DNA of 64,000 bases, taken from positions 42,922,331-42,986,330 of the forward strand of contig OX439132.1 in NCBI GenBank assembly GCA_949318235.1. The letters are read 5' to 3'. Below, piece after piece: positions 24,901 through 37,839 of the stretch. A model generated the notes under the pieces. That model was not told the DNA's origin. It did not search any database and saw only the letters and a list, made by a program, of their open reading frames with translations. Made by a program: the position numbers and the translations under genes. The stretch comes from Ecdyonurus torrentis. Taxonomy: Eukaryota; Arthropoda; Insecta; Ephemeroptera; Heptageniidae. Numbering within the stretch: the stretch's first letter is position 1; each line of letters opens with the position of its first letter.

Positions 24901-25181
24901 ATAGAACATCTCAGAATTTCTAACCATAAAAAAAGAAAGAAAAAAAATGTAGGTTTAAAAAAAAAATTATACCCTGAAATATTCAATGTAGCAACAAGAT
25001 AAAGTTCTCACTGGTATGATTAGTGATCATCAAATCTTAGTGTTACATAGAACATCTCAGAATTTCTAACCATAAAAAAAGAGAGAAAAAAAATGTAGGT
25101 TTAAATAAAAAAATTATATACCCTGAAATATTCAATATAGCAACAAGATTAAGTTCTCACTGGTATGATTAGTGATCATCA
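21923..25181 (+). repeat. 22-monomer higher-order repeat, copy 2
   Basis: Spacing between GTTATAAG monomers (21934 and 25193) is again 3,259 bp. All 22 monomer types occur in the same order as at 4300-7558. Few differences show, for example GCTATATAGAAC here against GCTACATAGAAC, and CTAAATATAAC near 23706. Preservation of a 22-unit order about 17.6 kb away is strong evidence that this is the basic HOR. Confidence 0.92.
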
Positions 25182-28100
25182 AATCTTAGTGTTATAAGAA
25201 CATCTCAGAATTTCTAACCATAAAAAAAGAGAGAAAAATTTAGGTTTAAATAAAAAAAAAGTATACCCTGAAATATTCAATATAGCAACAAGATAAAGTT
25301 CTCACTGGTATGATTAGTGATCATCAAATCTTAGTGTTACATAGAACATCTCAGAATTTCTAACCATAAAAAAAAGAAAGAAAAAAAAATATAGGTTTAC
25401 TTAAAAAAAAATTATACCCTGAAATATTCTATATAGCAACAAGATAATGCTCTCACTGGTATGATTAGTGATCATCAAATCTTAGTGCTATATAGAACAT
25501 CTCAGAATTTCTAACCATAAAAAAAGAAAGAAAAAAAAATGAAGGTTTACTTAAAAAAAAATTATACCCTGAAATATTCTATATAGCAACAAGATAATGC
25601 TCTCACTGGTATGATTAGTGATCATCAAAACTTAGTGTTACATAGAACATCTCAGAATTTCTAACCATAAAAAAAGAAAGAAAAAAAATGTAGGTTTAAA
25701 AAAAAAATTATACCCTGAAATATTCAATATAACAACAAGATAAAGTTCTCACTGGTATGATTAGTGATCATCAAATCTTAGTGCTAAATAGAACATCTCA
25801 GAATTTCTAACCATAAAAAAAAAAGAAAAAAAATGAAGGTTTACTTAAAAAAAAATTATACCCTGAAATATTCTATATAGCAACAAGATAAAGTTCTCAC
25901 TGGTATGATTAGTGATCATCAAATCTTAGTGCTAAATAAAACATCTCAGAATTTCTAACCAAAAAAAAAAGAAAGAAAAAAAAATGAAGGTTTACTTAAA
26001 AAAAATTATACCCTGAAATATTCTATATAGCAACAAGATAATGCTCTCACTGGTATGATTAGTGATCATCAAATCTTAGTGTTACATAGAACATCTCAGA
26101 ATTTCTAACCATAAAAAAAGAAAGAAAAAAAATGTAGGTTAAAAAAAAAAATTATACCCTAAAATATTCAATGTAGCAACAAGATAAAGTTCTCACTGGT
26201 ATGATTAGTGATCATCAAATCTTAGTGTTACATAGAACATCTCAGAATTTCTAACCATAAAAAAAGAGAGAAAAAAAATGTAGGTTTAAATAAAAAAATT
26301 ATATACCCTGAAATATTCAATATAGCAACAAGATTAAGTTCTCACTGGTATGATTAGTGATCATCAAATCTTAGTGTTACATAGAACATCTCAGAATTTA
26401 TAACCATAAAAAAAGAGAGAAAAAAATGTAGGTTTTAATAAAAAAAAAAATATACCCTGAAATATTCAATATAGCAACAAGATAAAGTTCTCACTGGTAT
26501 GATTAGTGATCATCAAATCTTAGTGTTACATAGAACATCTCAGAATTTCTAACCATAAAAAAAGAAAGAAAAAAAAATGTAGGTTTAAAAAAAAAAATTA
26601 TACCCTGAAATATTCAATGTAGCAACAAGATAAAGTTCTCACTGGTATGATTAGTGATCATCAAATCTTAGTGTTACATAGAACATCTCAAAATTTCTAA
26701 CTTAAAAAAAGAGAGAAAAAAATGTAGGTTTAAATAAAAAAAAAGTATACACTGAAATATTCAATATAGCAACAAGATAAAGTTCTCACTGGTATGATTA
26801 GTGATCATCAAATCTTAGTGTTACATAGAACATCTCAGAATTTCTAACCATAAAAAAAGAAAGAAAAAAAATATAGGTTTAAAAAAAAAATCATACCCTG
26901 AAATATTCAATAAAACAACAAGATAAAGTTCTCACTGGTATGATTAGTGATCATCAAATCTTAGTGTTACATAGAACATCTCAGAATTTCTAACCATAAA
27001 AAAAGAGAGAAAAAAATGTAGGTTTAAATAAAAAAAAAAGTATACCCTGAAATATTCAATATAGCAACAAGATAAAGTTCTCACTGGTATGATTAGTGAT
27101 CATCAAATCTTAGTGTTACATAGATCATCTCAGAATTTCTAACCATAAAAAAAGAAAGAAAAAAAATGTAGCTTTAAAAAAAAAAATTATACCCTGAAAT
27201 ATTCTATATAGCAACAAGATAATGCTCTCACTGGTATGATTAGTGATCATCAAATCTTAGTGCTAAATAGAACATCTCAGAATTGCTAACCATAAAAAAA
27301 GAAAGAAAAAAAAATGAAGGTTTACTTAAAAAAAATTTATACCCTGAAATATTCTATATAGCAACAAGATAATGCTCTCACTGGTATGATTAGTGATCAT
27401 CAAATCTCAGTGCTAAATAGAACATCTCAGAATTTCTAACCATAAAAAAAGAAAGAAAAAAAATGTAGGTTAAAAAAAAAATTATACCCTGAAATATTCA
27501 ATATAACAACAAGATAAAGTTCTCACTGGTATGATTAGTGATCATCAAATCTTAGTGCTAAATAGAACATCTCAGAATTTCTAACCATAAAAAAAAAAGA
27601 AAAAAAATGAAGGTTTACTTAAAAAAAAATTATACCCTGAAATATTCTATATAGCAACAAGATAAAGTTCTCACTGGTATGATTAGTGATCATCAAATCT
27701 TAGTGTTACATAGAACATCTCAGAATTTCTAACCATAAAAAAAAAAAGAAAAAAAATGTAGGGTTAAAAAAAAAAATTATACCCTGAAATATTCAATGTA
27801 GCAACAAGATAAAGTTCTCACTGGTATGATTAGTGATCATCAAATCTTAGTGTTACATAGAACATCTCAGAATTTCTAACCATAAAAAAAGAAAGAAAAA
27901 AAAATGTAGGTTTAAAAAAAAAAATTATACCCTGAAATATTCAATGTAGCAACAAGATAAAGTTCTCACTGGTATGATTAGTGATCATCAAATCTTAGTG
28001 TTACATAGAACATCTCAAAATTTCTAACTTAAAAAAAGAGAGAAAAAAATGTAGGTTTTCTTAAAAAAAAATTATACCCTGAAATATTGTATATAGCAAC

Positions 28101-31100
28101 AAGATAATGCTCTCACTGGTATGATTAGTGATCATCAAATCTTAGTGTTACATAGAACATCTCAGAATTTCTAACCATAAAAAAAGAAAGAAAAAAAATA
28201 TAGGTTTAAAAAAAAAATCATACCCTGAAATATTCAATAAAACAACAAGATAAAGTTCTCACTGGTATGATTAGTGATCATCAAATCTTAGTGTTACATA
28301 GAACATCTCAGAATTTCTAACCATAAAAAAAGAAAGAAAAAAAAATGTAGGTTTAAAAAAAAAAATTATACCCTGAAATATTCAATGTAGCAACAAGATA
28401 AAGTTCTCACTGGTATGATTAGTGATCATCAAATCTTAGTGTTACATAGAACATCTCAAAATTTCTAACTTAAAAAAAGAGAGAAAAAAATGTAGGTTTA
28501 AATAAAAAAAAAGTATACACTGAAATATTCAATATAGCAACAAGATAAAGTTCTCACTGGTATGATTAGTGATCATCAAATCTTAGTGTTACATAGAACA
28601 TCTTAGAATTTCTAACCATAAAAAAAGAAAGAAAAAAAATGTAGGTTTTCTTAAAAAAAAATTATACCCTGAAATATTGTATATAGCAACAAGATAATGC
28701 TCTCACTGGTATGATTAGTGATCATCAAATCTTAGTGTTACATAGAACATCTCAGAATTTCTAACCATAAAAAAAGAAAGAAAAAAAATATAGGTTTAAA
28801 AAAAAAATCATACCCTGAAATATTCAATAAAACAACAAGATAAAGTTCTCACTGGTATGATTAGTGATCATCAAATCTTAGTGTTACATAGAACATCTCA
28901 GAATTTCTAACCATAAAAAAAGAGAGAAAAAAATGTAGGTTTAAATAAAAAAAAAAGTATACCCTGAAATATTCAATATAGCAACAAGATAAAGTTCTCA
29001 CTGGTATGATTAGTGATCATCAAATCTTAGTGTTACATAGATCATCTCAGAATTTCTAACCATAAAAAAAGAAAGAAAAAAAATGTAGCTTTAAAAAAAA
29101 AAATTATACCCTGAAATATTCTATATAGCAACAAGATAATGCTCTCACTGGTATGATTAGTGATCATCAAATCTTAGTGCTAAATAGAACATCTCAGAAT
29201 TGCTAACCATAAAAAAAGAAAGAAAAAAAAATGAAGGTTTACTTAAAAAAAATTTATACCCTGAAATATTCTATATAGCAACAAGATAATGCTCTCACTG
29301 GTATGATTAGTGATCATCAAATCTTAGTGCTAAATAGAACATCTCAGAATTGCTAACCATAAAAAAAGAAAGAAAAAAAAATGAAGGTTTACTTAAAAAA
29401 AATTTATACCCTGAAATATTCTATATAGCAACAAGATAATGCTCTCACTGGTATGATTAGTGATCATCAAATCTCAGTGCTAAATAGAACATCTCAGAAT
29501 TTCTAACCATAAAAAAAGAAAGAAAAAGAAATGAAGGTTTACTTAAAAAAAAAGTATACCCTGAAATATTCTATATAGCAACAAGATAATGCTCTCACTG
29601 GTATGATTAGTGATCATCAAATCTTAGTGTTACATAGAACATCTCAGAATTTCTAACCATAAAAAAAAAAAGAAAAAAAATGTAGGGTTAAAAAAAAAAA
29701 TTATACCCTGAAATATTCAATGTAGCAACAAGATAAAGTTCTCACTGGTATGATTAGTGATCATCAAATCTTAGTGTTACATAGAACATCTCAGAATTTC
29801 TAACCATAAAAAAAGAAAGAAAAAAAAATGTAGGTTTAAAAAAAAAAATTATACCCTGAAATATTCAATGTAGCAACAAGATAAAGTTCTCACTGGTATG
29901 ATTAGTGATCATCAAATCTTAGTGTTACATAGAACATCTCAAAATTTCTAACTTAAAAAAAGAGAGAAAAAAATGTAGGTTTAAATAAAAAAAAAGTATA
30001 CACTGAAATATTCAATATAGCAACAAGATAAAGTTCTCACTGGTATGATTAGTGATCATCAAATCTTAGTGTTACATAGAACATCTTAGAATTTCTAACC
30101 ATAAAAAAAGAAAGAAAAAAAATGTAGGTTTTCTTAAAAAAAAATTATACCCTGAAATATTGTATATAGCAACAAGATAATGCTCTCACTGGTATGATTA
30201 GTGATCATCAAATCTTAGTGTTACATAGAACATCTCAGAATTTCTAACCATAAAAAAAGAAAGAAAAAAAATATAGGTTTAAAAAAAAAATCATACCCTG
30301 AAATATTCAATAAAACAACAAGATAAAGTTCTCACTGGTATGATTAGTGATCATCAAATCTTAGTGTTACATAGAACATCTCAGAATTTCTAACCATAAA
30401 AAAAGAGAGAAAAAAATGTAGGTTTAAATAAAAAAAAAAGTATACCCTGAAATATTCAATATAGCAACAAGATAAAGTTCTCACTGGTATGATTAGTGAT
30501 CATCAAATCTTAGTGTTACATAGATCATCTCAGAATTTCTAACCATAAAAAAAGAAAGAAAAAAAATGTAGCTTTAAAAAAAAAAATTATACCCTGAAAT
30601 ATTCTATATAGCAACAAGATAATGCTCTCACTGGTATGATTAGTGATCATCAAATCTTAGTGCTAAATAGAACATCTCAGAATTGCTAACCATAAAAAAA
30701 GAAAGAAAAAAAAATGAAGGTTTACTTAAAAAAAATTTATACCCTGAAATATTCTATATAGCAACAAGATAATGCTCTCACTGGTATGATTAGTGATCAT
30801 CAAATCTTAGTGCTAAATAGAACATCTCAGAATTTCTAACCATAAAAAAAGAAAGAAAAAGAAATGAAGGTTTACTTAAAAAAAAAGTATACCCTGAAAT
30901 ATTCTATATAGCAACAAGATAATGCTCTCACTGGTATGATTAGTGATCATCAAATCTTAGTGTTACATAGAACATCTCAGAATTTCTAACCATAAAAAAA
31001 GAAAGAAAAAAAATGTAGGGTTAAAAAAAAAAATTATACCCTGAAATATTCAATGTAGCAACAAGATAAAGTTCTCACTGGTATGATTAGTGATCATCAA

Positions 31101-31300
31101 ATCTTAGTGTTACATAGAACATCTCAGAATTTCTAACCATAAAAAAAGAGAGAAAAAAAATGTAGGTTTAAATAAAAAAATTATATACCCTGAAATATTC
31201 AATATAGCAACAAGATTAAGTTCTCACTGGTATGATTAGTGATCATCAAATCTTAGTGTTACATAGAACATCTCAGAATTTCTAACTTAAAAAAAGAGAG
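25182..31300 (+). repeat. HOR segment with deletions and short re-duplications
   Basis: It begins as a further 22-mer copy (to about 27.3 kb, lacking the TTGTATATAG monomer at 26.8 kb) and then degenerates into shorter cycles. TTGTATATAG monomers recur near 28084, 28677 and 30157 (about 593 and 1,480 bp apart), and the GAAAAAGAAATGAAGG variant first appears near 29525 and again at 30855. This segment is the transition to the 6.52-kb HOR family. Confidence 0.75.
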
Positions 31301-31319
31301 AAAAAAATGTAGGTTTAAA

Positions 31320-34300
31320 TAAAAAAAAATATATACCCTGAAATATTCAATATAGCAACAAGATAAAGTTCTCACTGGTATGATTAGTGATCATCAAATC
31401 TTAGTGTTACATAGAACATCTCAGAATTTCTAACCATAAAAAAAGAAAGAAAAAAAATATAGGTTTAAAAAAAAAATCATACCCTGAAATATTCAATAAA
31501 ACAACAAGATAAAGTTCTCACTGGTATGATTAGTGATCATCAAATCTTAGTGTTACATAGAACATCTCAGAATTTCTAACCATAAAAAAAGAGAGAAAAA
31601 AATGTAGGTTTAAATAAAAAAAAAAGTATACCCTGAAATATTCAATATAGCAACAAGATAAAGTTCTCTCTGGTATGATTAGTGATCATCAAATCTTAGT
31701 GTTACATAGATCATCTCAGAATTTCTAACCATAAAAAAAGAAAGAAAAAAAATGTAGCTTTAAAAAAAAAAATTATACCCTGAAATATTCTATATAGCAA
31801 CAAGATAATGCTCTCACTGGTATGATTAGTGATCATCAAATCTTAGTGCTAAATAGAACATCTCAGAATTGCTAACCATAAAAAAAGAAAGAAAAAAAAT
31901 GAAGGTTTACTTAAAAAAAATTTATACCCTGAAATATTCTATATAGCAACAAGATAATGCTCTCACTGGTATGATTAGTGATCATCAAATCTTAGTGCTA
32001 AATAGAACATCTCAGAATTTCTAACCATAAAAAAAGAAAGAAAAAGAAATGAAGGTTTACTTAAAAAAAAAGTATACCCTGAAATATTCTAATTAGCAAC
32101 AAGATAATGCTCTCACTGGTATGATTAGTGATCATCAAATCTTAGTGTTACATAGAACATCTCAGAATTTCTAACCATAAAAAAAGAAAGAAAAAAAATG
32201 TAGGGTTAAAAAAAAAAAATTATACCCTGAAATATTCAATGTAGCAACAAGATAAAGTTCTCACTGGTATGATTAGTGATCATCAAATCTTAGTGTTACA
32301 TAGAACATCTCAGAATTTCTAACCATAAACAAAGAGAGAAAAAAAATTTAGGTTTAAATAAAAAAATTATATACCCTGAAATATTCAATATAGCAACAAG
32401 ATTAAGTTCTCACTGGTAGGATTAGTGATCATCAAATCTTAGTGTTACATAGAACATCTCAGAATTTCTAACCATAAAAAAAGAGAGAAAAAAATGTAGG
32501 TTTAAATAAAAAAAAACTATACCCTGAAATATTCAATATAGCAACAAGATAAAGTTCTCACTGGTATGATTAGTGATCATCAAATCTTAGTGTTACATAT
32601 ATAGATCATCTCAGAATTTCTAACCATAAAAAAAGAAAGAAAAAAAATGTAGCTTTAAAAAAAAATTATACCCTGAAATACTCAATATAGCAACAAGATA
32701 ATGCTCTCACTGGTATGATTAGTGATCATCAAATCTTAGTGCTAAATAGAACATCTCAGAATTTCTAACCATAAAAAAAGAAAGAAAAAAAAAATGAAGG
32801 TTTACTTAAAAAAATATTATACCCTGAAATATTCTATATAGCAACAAGATTAAGTTCTCACTGGTAGGATTAGTGATCATCAAATCTTAGTGTTACATAG
32901 AACATCTCAGAATTTCTAACCATAAAAAAAGAGAGAAAAAAATGTAGGTTTAAATAAAAAAAAAAGTATACCCTGAAATATTCAATATAGCAACAAGATA
33001 AAGTTCTCTCTGGTATGATTAGTGATCATCAAATCTTAGTGTTACATAGATCATCTCAGAATTTCTAACCATAAAAAAAGAAAGAAAAAAAATGTAGCTT
33101 TAAAAAAAAAAATTATACCCTGAAATATTCTATATAGCAACAAGATAATGCTCTCACTGGTATGATTAGTGATCATCAAATCTTAGTGCTAAATAGAACA
33201 TCTCAGAATTGCTAACCATAAAAAAAGAAAGAAAAAAAATGAAGGTTTACTTAAAAAAAATTTATACCCTGAAATATTCTATATAGCAACAAGATAATGC
33301 TCTCACTGGTATGATTAGTGATCATCAAATCTTAGTGCTAAATAGAACATCTCAGAATTTCTAACCATAAAAAAAGAAAGAAAAAGAAATGAAGGTTTAC
33401 TTAAAAAAAAAGTATACCCTGAAATATTCTAATTAGCAACAAGATAATGCTCTCACTGGTATGATTAGTGATCATCAAATCTTAGTGTTACATAGAACAT
33501 CTCAGAATTTCTAACCATAAAAAAAGAAAGAAAAAAAATGTAGGGTTAAAAAAAAAAAATTATACCCTGAAATATTCAATGTAGCAACAAGATAAAGTTC
33601 TCACTGGTATGATTAGTGATCATCAAATCTTAGTGTTACATAGAACATCTCAGAATTTCTAACCATAAACAAAGAGAGAAAAAAAATTTAGGTTTAAATA
33701 AAAAAATTATATACCCTGAAATATTCAATATAGCAACAAGATTAAGTTCTCACTGGTAGGATTAGTGATCATCAAATCTTAGTGTTACATAGAACATCTC
33801 AGAATTTCTAACCATAAAAAAAGAGAGAAAAAAATGTAGGTTTAAATAAAAAAAAACTATACCCTGAAATATTCAATATAGCAACAAGATAAAGTTCTCA
33901 CTGGTATGATTAGTGATCATCAAATCTTAGTGTTACATATATAGATCATCTCAGAATTTCTAACCATAAAAAAAGAAAGAAAAAAAATGTAGCTTTAAAA
34001 AAAAAATATACCCTGAAATACTCAATATAGCAACAAGATAATGCTCTCACTGGTATGATTATTGATCATCAAATCTTAGTGCTAAATAGAACATCTCAGA
34101 ATTTCTAACCATAAAAAAAGAAAGAAAAAAAAATGAAGGTTTACTTAAAAAAATATTATACCCTGAAATATTCTATATAGCAACAAGATTAAGTTCTCAC
34201 TGGTAGGATTAGTGATCATCAAATCTTAGTGTTACATAGAACATCTCAGAATTTCTAACCATAAAAAAAGAGAGAAAAAAATGTAGGTTTAAATAAAAAA

Positions 34301-36650
34301 AAACTATACCCTGAAATATTCAATATAGCAACAAGATAAAGTTCTCACTGGTATGATTAGTGATCATCAAATCTTAGTGTTACATAGATCATCTCAGAAT
34401 TTCTAACCATAAAAAAAGACAGAAAAAAAATGTAGCTTTAAAAAAAAAATTATACCCTGAAATACTCAATATAGCAACAAGATAATGCTCTCACTGGTAT
34501 GATTAGTGATCATCAAATCTTAGTGCTAAATAGAACATCTCAGAATTTCTAACCATAAAAAAAGAAAGAAAAAAAATGAAGGTTTACTTAAAAAAATATT
34601 ATACCCTGAAATATTCTATATAGCAACAAGATAATGCTCTCACTGGTATGATTAGTGATCATCAAATCTTCGTGTTACATAGAACATCTCAGAATTTCTA
34701 ACCATAAAAAAAGAAAGAAAAAAAATGTAGGTTTAAAAAAAAAATTATACCCTGAAATATTCAATGTAGCAACAAGATAAAGTTCTCACTGGTATGATTA
34801 GTGGTCATCAAATTTAAATATTACATAGAACATCTCAGAATTTCTAACCATAAAAAAAGAAAGAAAAAAATGTAGGTTTAAAAAAAAAAAATTATTCCCT
34901 GAAATATTCAATGTAGCAACAAGATAAAGTTCTCACTGGTATGATTAGTGATCATCAAATCTTAGTGTTACATAGATCATCTCAGAATTTCTAACCATAA
35001 AAAAAGAAAAAAAAAAATGTAGCTTTAAAAAAAAAATTATACCCTGAAATACTCAATATAGCAACAAGATAAAGTTCTCACTGGTATGATTAGTGATCAT
35101 CAAATCTTAGTGTTACATAGAACATCTCAGAATTTCTAACCATAAAAAAGAGAGAAAAAAATGTAGGTTTAAATAAAAAAAAAGTATACCCTGAAATATT
35201 CAATATAGCAACAAGATAAAGTTCTCACTGGTATGATTAGTGATCATCAAATCTTAGTGTTACATAGAACATCTCAGAATTTCTAACCATAAAAAAAGAG
35301 AGAAAAAAAATGTAGGTTTAAATAAAAAAATTATACCCTGAAATACTCAATATAGCAACAAGATAATGCTCTCACTGGTATGATTAGTGATCATCAAATC
35401 TTAGTGCTAAATAGAACATCTCAGAATTTCTAACCATAAAAAAAGAAAGAAAAAAAAATGAAGGTTTACTTAAAAAAATATTATACCCTGAAATATTCTA
35501 TATAGCAACAAGATTAAGTTCTCACTGGTAGGATTAGTGATCATCAAATCTTAGTGTTACATAGAACATCTCAGAATTTCTAACCATAAAAAAAGAGAGA
35601 AAAAAATGTAGGTTTAAATAAAAAAAAACTATACCCTGAAATATTCAATATAGCAACAAGATAAAGTTCTCACTGGTATGATTAGTGATCATCAAATCTT
35701 AGTGTTACATAGATCATCTCAGAATTTCTAACCATAAAAAAAGACAGAAAAAAAATGTAGCTTTAAAAAAAAAATTATACCCTGAAATACTCAATATAGC
35801 AACAAGATAATGCTCTCACTGGTATGATTAGTGATCATCAAATCTTAGTGCTAAATAGAACATCTCAGAATTTCTAACCATAAAAAAAGAAAGAAAAAAA
35901 ATGAAGGTTTACTTAAAAAAATATTATACCCTGAAATATTCTATATAGCAACAAGATAATGCTCTCACTGGTATGATTAGTGATCATCAAATCTTCGTGT
36001 TACATAGAACATCTCAGAATTTCTAACCATAAAAAAAGAAAGAAAAAAAATGTAGGTTTAAAAAAAAAATTATACCCTGAAATATTCAATGTAGCAACAA
36101 GATAAAGTTCTCACTGGTATGATTAGTGGTCATCAAATTTAAATATTACATAGAACATCTCAGAATTTCTAACCATAAAAAAAGAAAGAAAAAAATGTAG
36201 GTTTAAAAAAAAAAAATTATTCCCTGAAATATTCAATGTAGCAACAAGATAAAGTTCTCACTGGTATGATTAGTGATCATCAAATCTTAGTGTTACATAG
36301 ATCATCTCAGAATTTCTAACCATAAAAAAAGAAAGAAAAAAAATGTAGCTTTAAAAAAAAAATTATACCCTGAAATACTCAATATAGCAACAAGATAAAG
36401 TTCTCACTGGTATGATTAGTGATCATCAAATCTTAGTGTTACATAGAACATCTCAGAATTTCTAACCATAAAAAAGAGAGAAAAAAATGTAGGTTTAAAT
36501 AAAAAAAAAGTATACCCTGAAATATTCAATATAGCAACAAGATAAAGTTCTCACTGGTATGATTAGTGATCATCAAATCTTAGTGTTACATAGAACATCT
36601 CAGAATTTCTAACCATAAAAAAAGAAAGAAAAAAAATATAGGTTTACTTA
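31320..36650 (+). repeat. 6.52-kb HOR, copy 1
   Basis: Collinear with about 37840-43170 at an offset of 6,518-6,519 bp (GAAAAAGAAA 32040 to 38559 and 33380 to 39898; GTTACATATA 32592 to 39111 and 33932 to 40450; CTTCGTG 34671 to 41189 and 35996 to 42515). Diagnostic variants are CTGGTAGGATTAG, the 4-bp insertion TACATATATAGATC, TTCTAATTAGCAAC, CATAAACAAAGAG, AGTGGTCATCAAATTTAAAT and TTATTCCCTG. Inside it, nine-monomer sub-blocks repeat at about 1,340 and 1,325 bp. Confidence 0.9.
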
Positions 36651-37839
36651 AAAAGAAATTATACCCTGAAATATTCTAATTAGCAACAAGATAATGCTCT
36701 CACTGGTATGATTAGTGATCATCAAATCTTAGTGTTACATAGAACATCTCAGAATTTCTAACCATAAAAAAAGAAAGAAAAAAAATGTAGGGTTAAAAAA
36801 AAAAAATTATACCCTGAAATATTCAATGTAGCAACAAGATAAAGTTCTCACTGGTATGATTAGTGATCATCAAATCTTAGTGTTACATAGAACATCTCAG
36901 AATTTCTAACCATAAACATAGAGAGAAAAAAAATTTAGGTTTAAATAAAAAAATTATATACCCTGAAATATTCAATATAGCAACAAGATTAAGTTCTCAC
37001 TGGTAGGATTAGTGATCATCAAATCTTAGTGTTACATAGAACATCTCAGAATTTCTAACCATAAAAAAAGAGAGAAAAAAATGTAGGTTTAAATAAAAAA
37101 AAACTATACCCTGAAATATTCAATATAGCAACAAGATAAAGTTCTCACTGGTATGATTAGTGATCATCAAATCTTAGTGTTACATATATAGATCATCTCA
37201 GAATTTCTAACCATAAAAAAAGAAAGAAAAAAAATGTAGCTTTAAAAAAAAATTATACCCTGAAATACTCAATATAGCAACAAGATAATGCTCTCACTGG
37301 TATGATTAGTGATCATCAAATCTTAGTGCTAAATAGAACATCTCAGAATTTCTAACCATAAAAAAAGAAAGAAAAAAAAATGAAGGTTTACTTAAAAAAA
37401 TATTATACCCTGAAATATTCTATATAGCAACAAGATAATGCTCTCACTGGTATGATTAGTGATCATCAAATCTTAGTGCTAAATAGAACATCTCAGAATT
37501 TCTAACCATAAAAAAAGAAAGAAAAAGAAATGAAGGTTTACTTAAAAAAAAAGTATACCCTGAAATATTCTATATAGCAACAAGATAATGCTCTCACTGG
37601 TATGATTAGTGATCATCAAATCTTAGTGTTACATAGAACATCTCAGAATTTCTAACCATAAAAAAAGAAAGAAAAAAAATGTAGGGTTAAAAAAAAAAAT
37701 TATACCCTGAAATATTCAATGTAGCAACAAGATAAAGTTCTCACTGGTATGATTAGTGATCATCAAATCTTAGTGTTACATAGAACATCTCAGAATTTCT
37801 AACCATAAAAAAAGAGAGAAAAAAAATGTAGGTTTAAAT
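36651..37839 (+). repeat. Junction segment between 6.52-kb HOR copies
   Basis: The monomer near 36601-36680 starts as the AAAAAGAAATTATACC type (also at 43170 and 63861) and ends as the TTCTAATTAG type, a hybrid seen nowhere else in the window. The next units re-enter the CATAAACATAGAG, GTAGG and TACATATATAG series (36.7-37.4 kb). CATAAACATAGAG is a private change from CATAAACAAAGAG. Confidence 0.8.
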
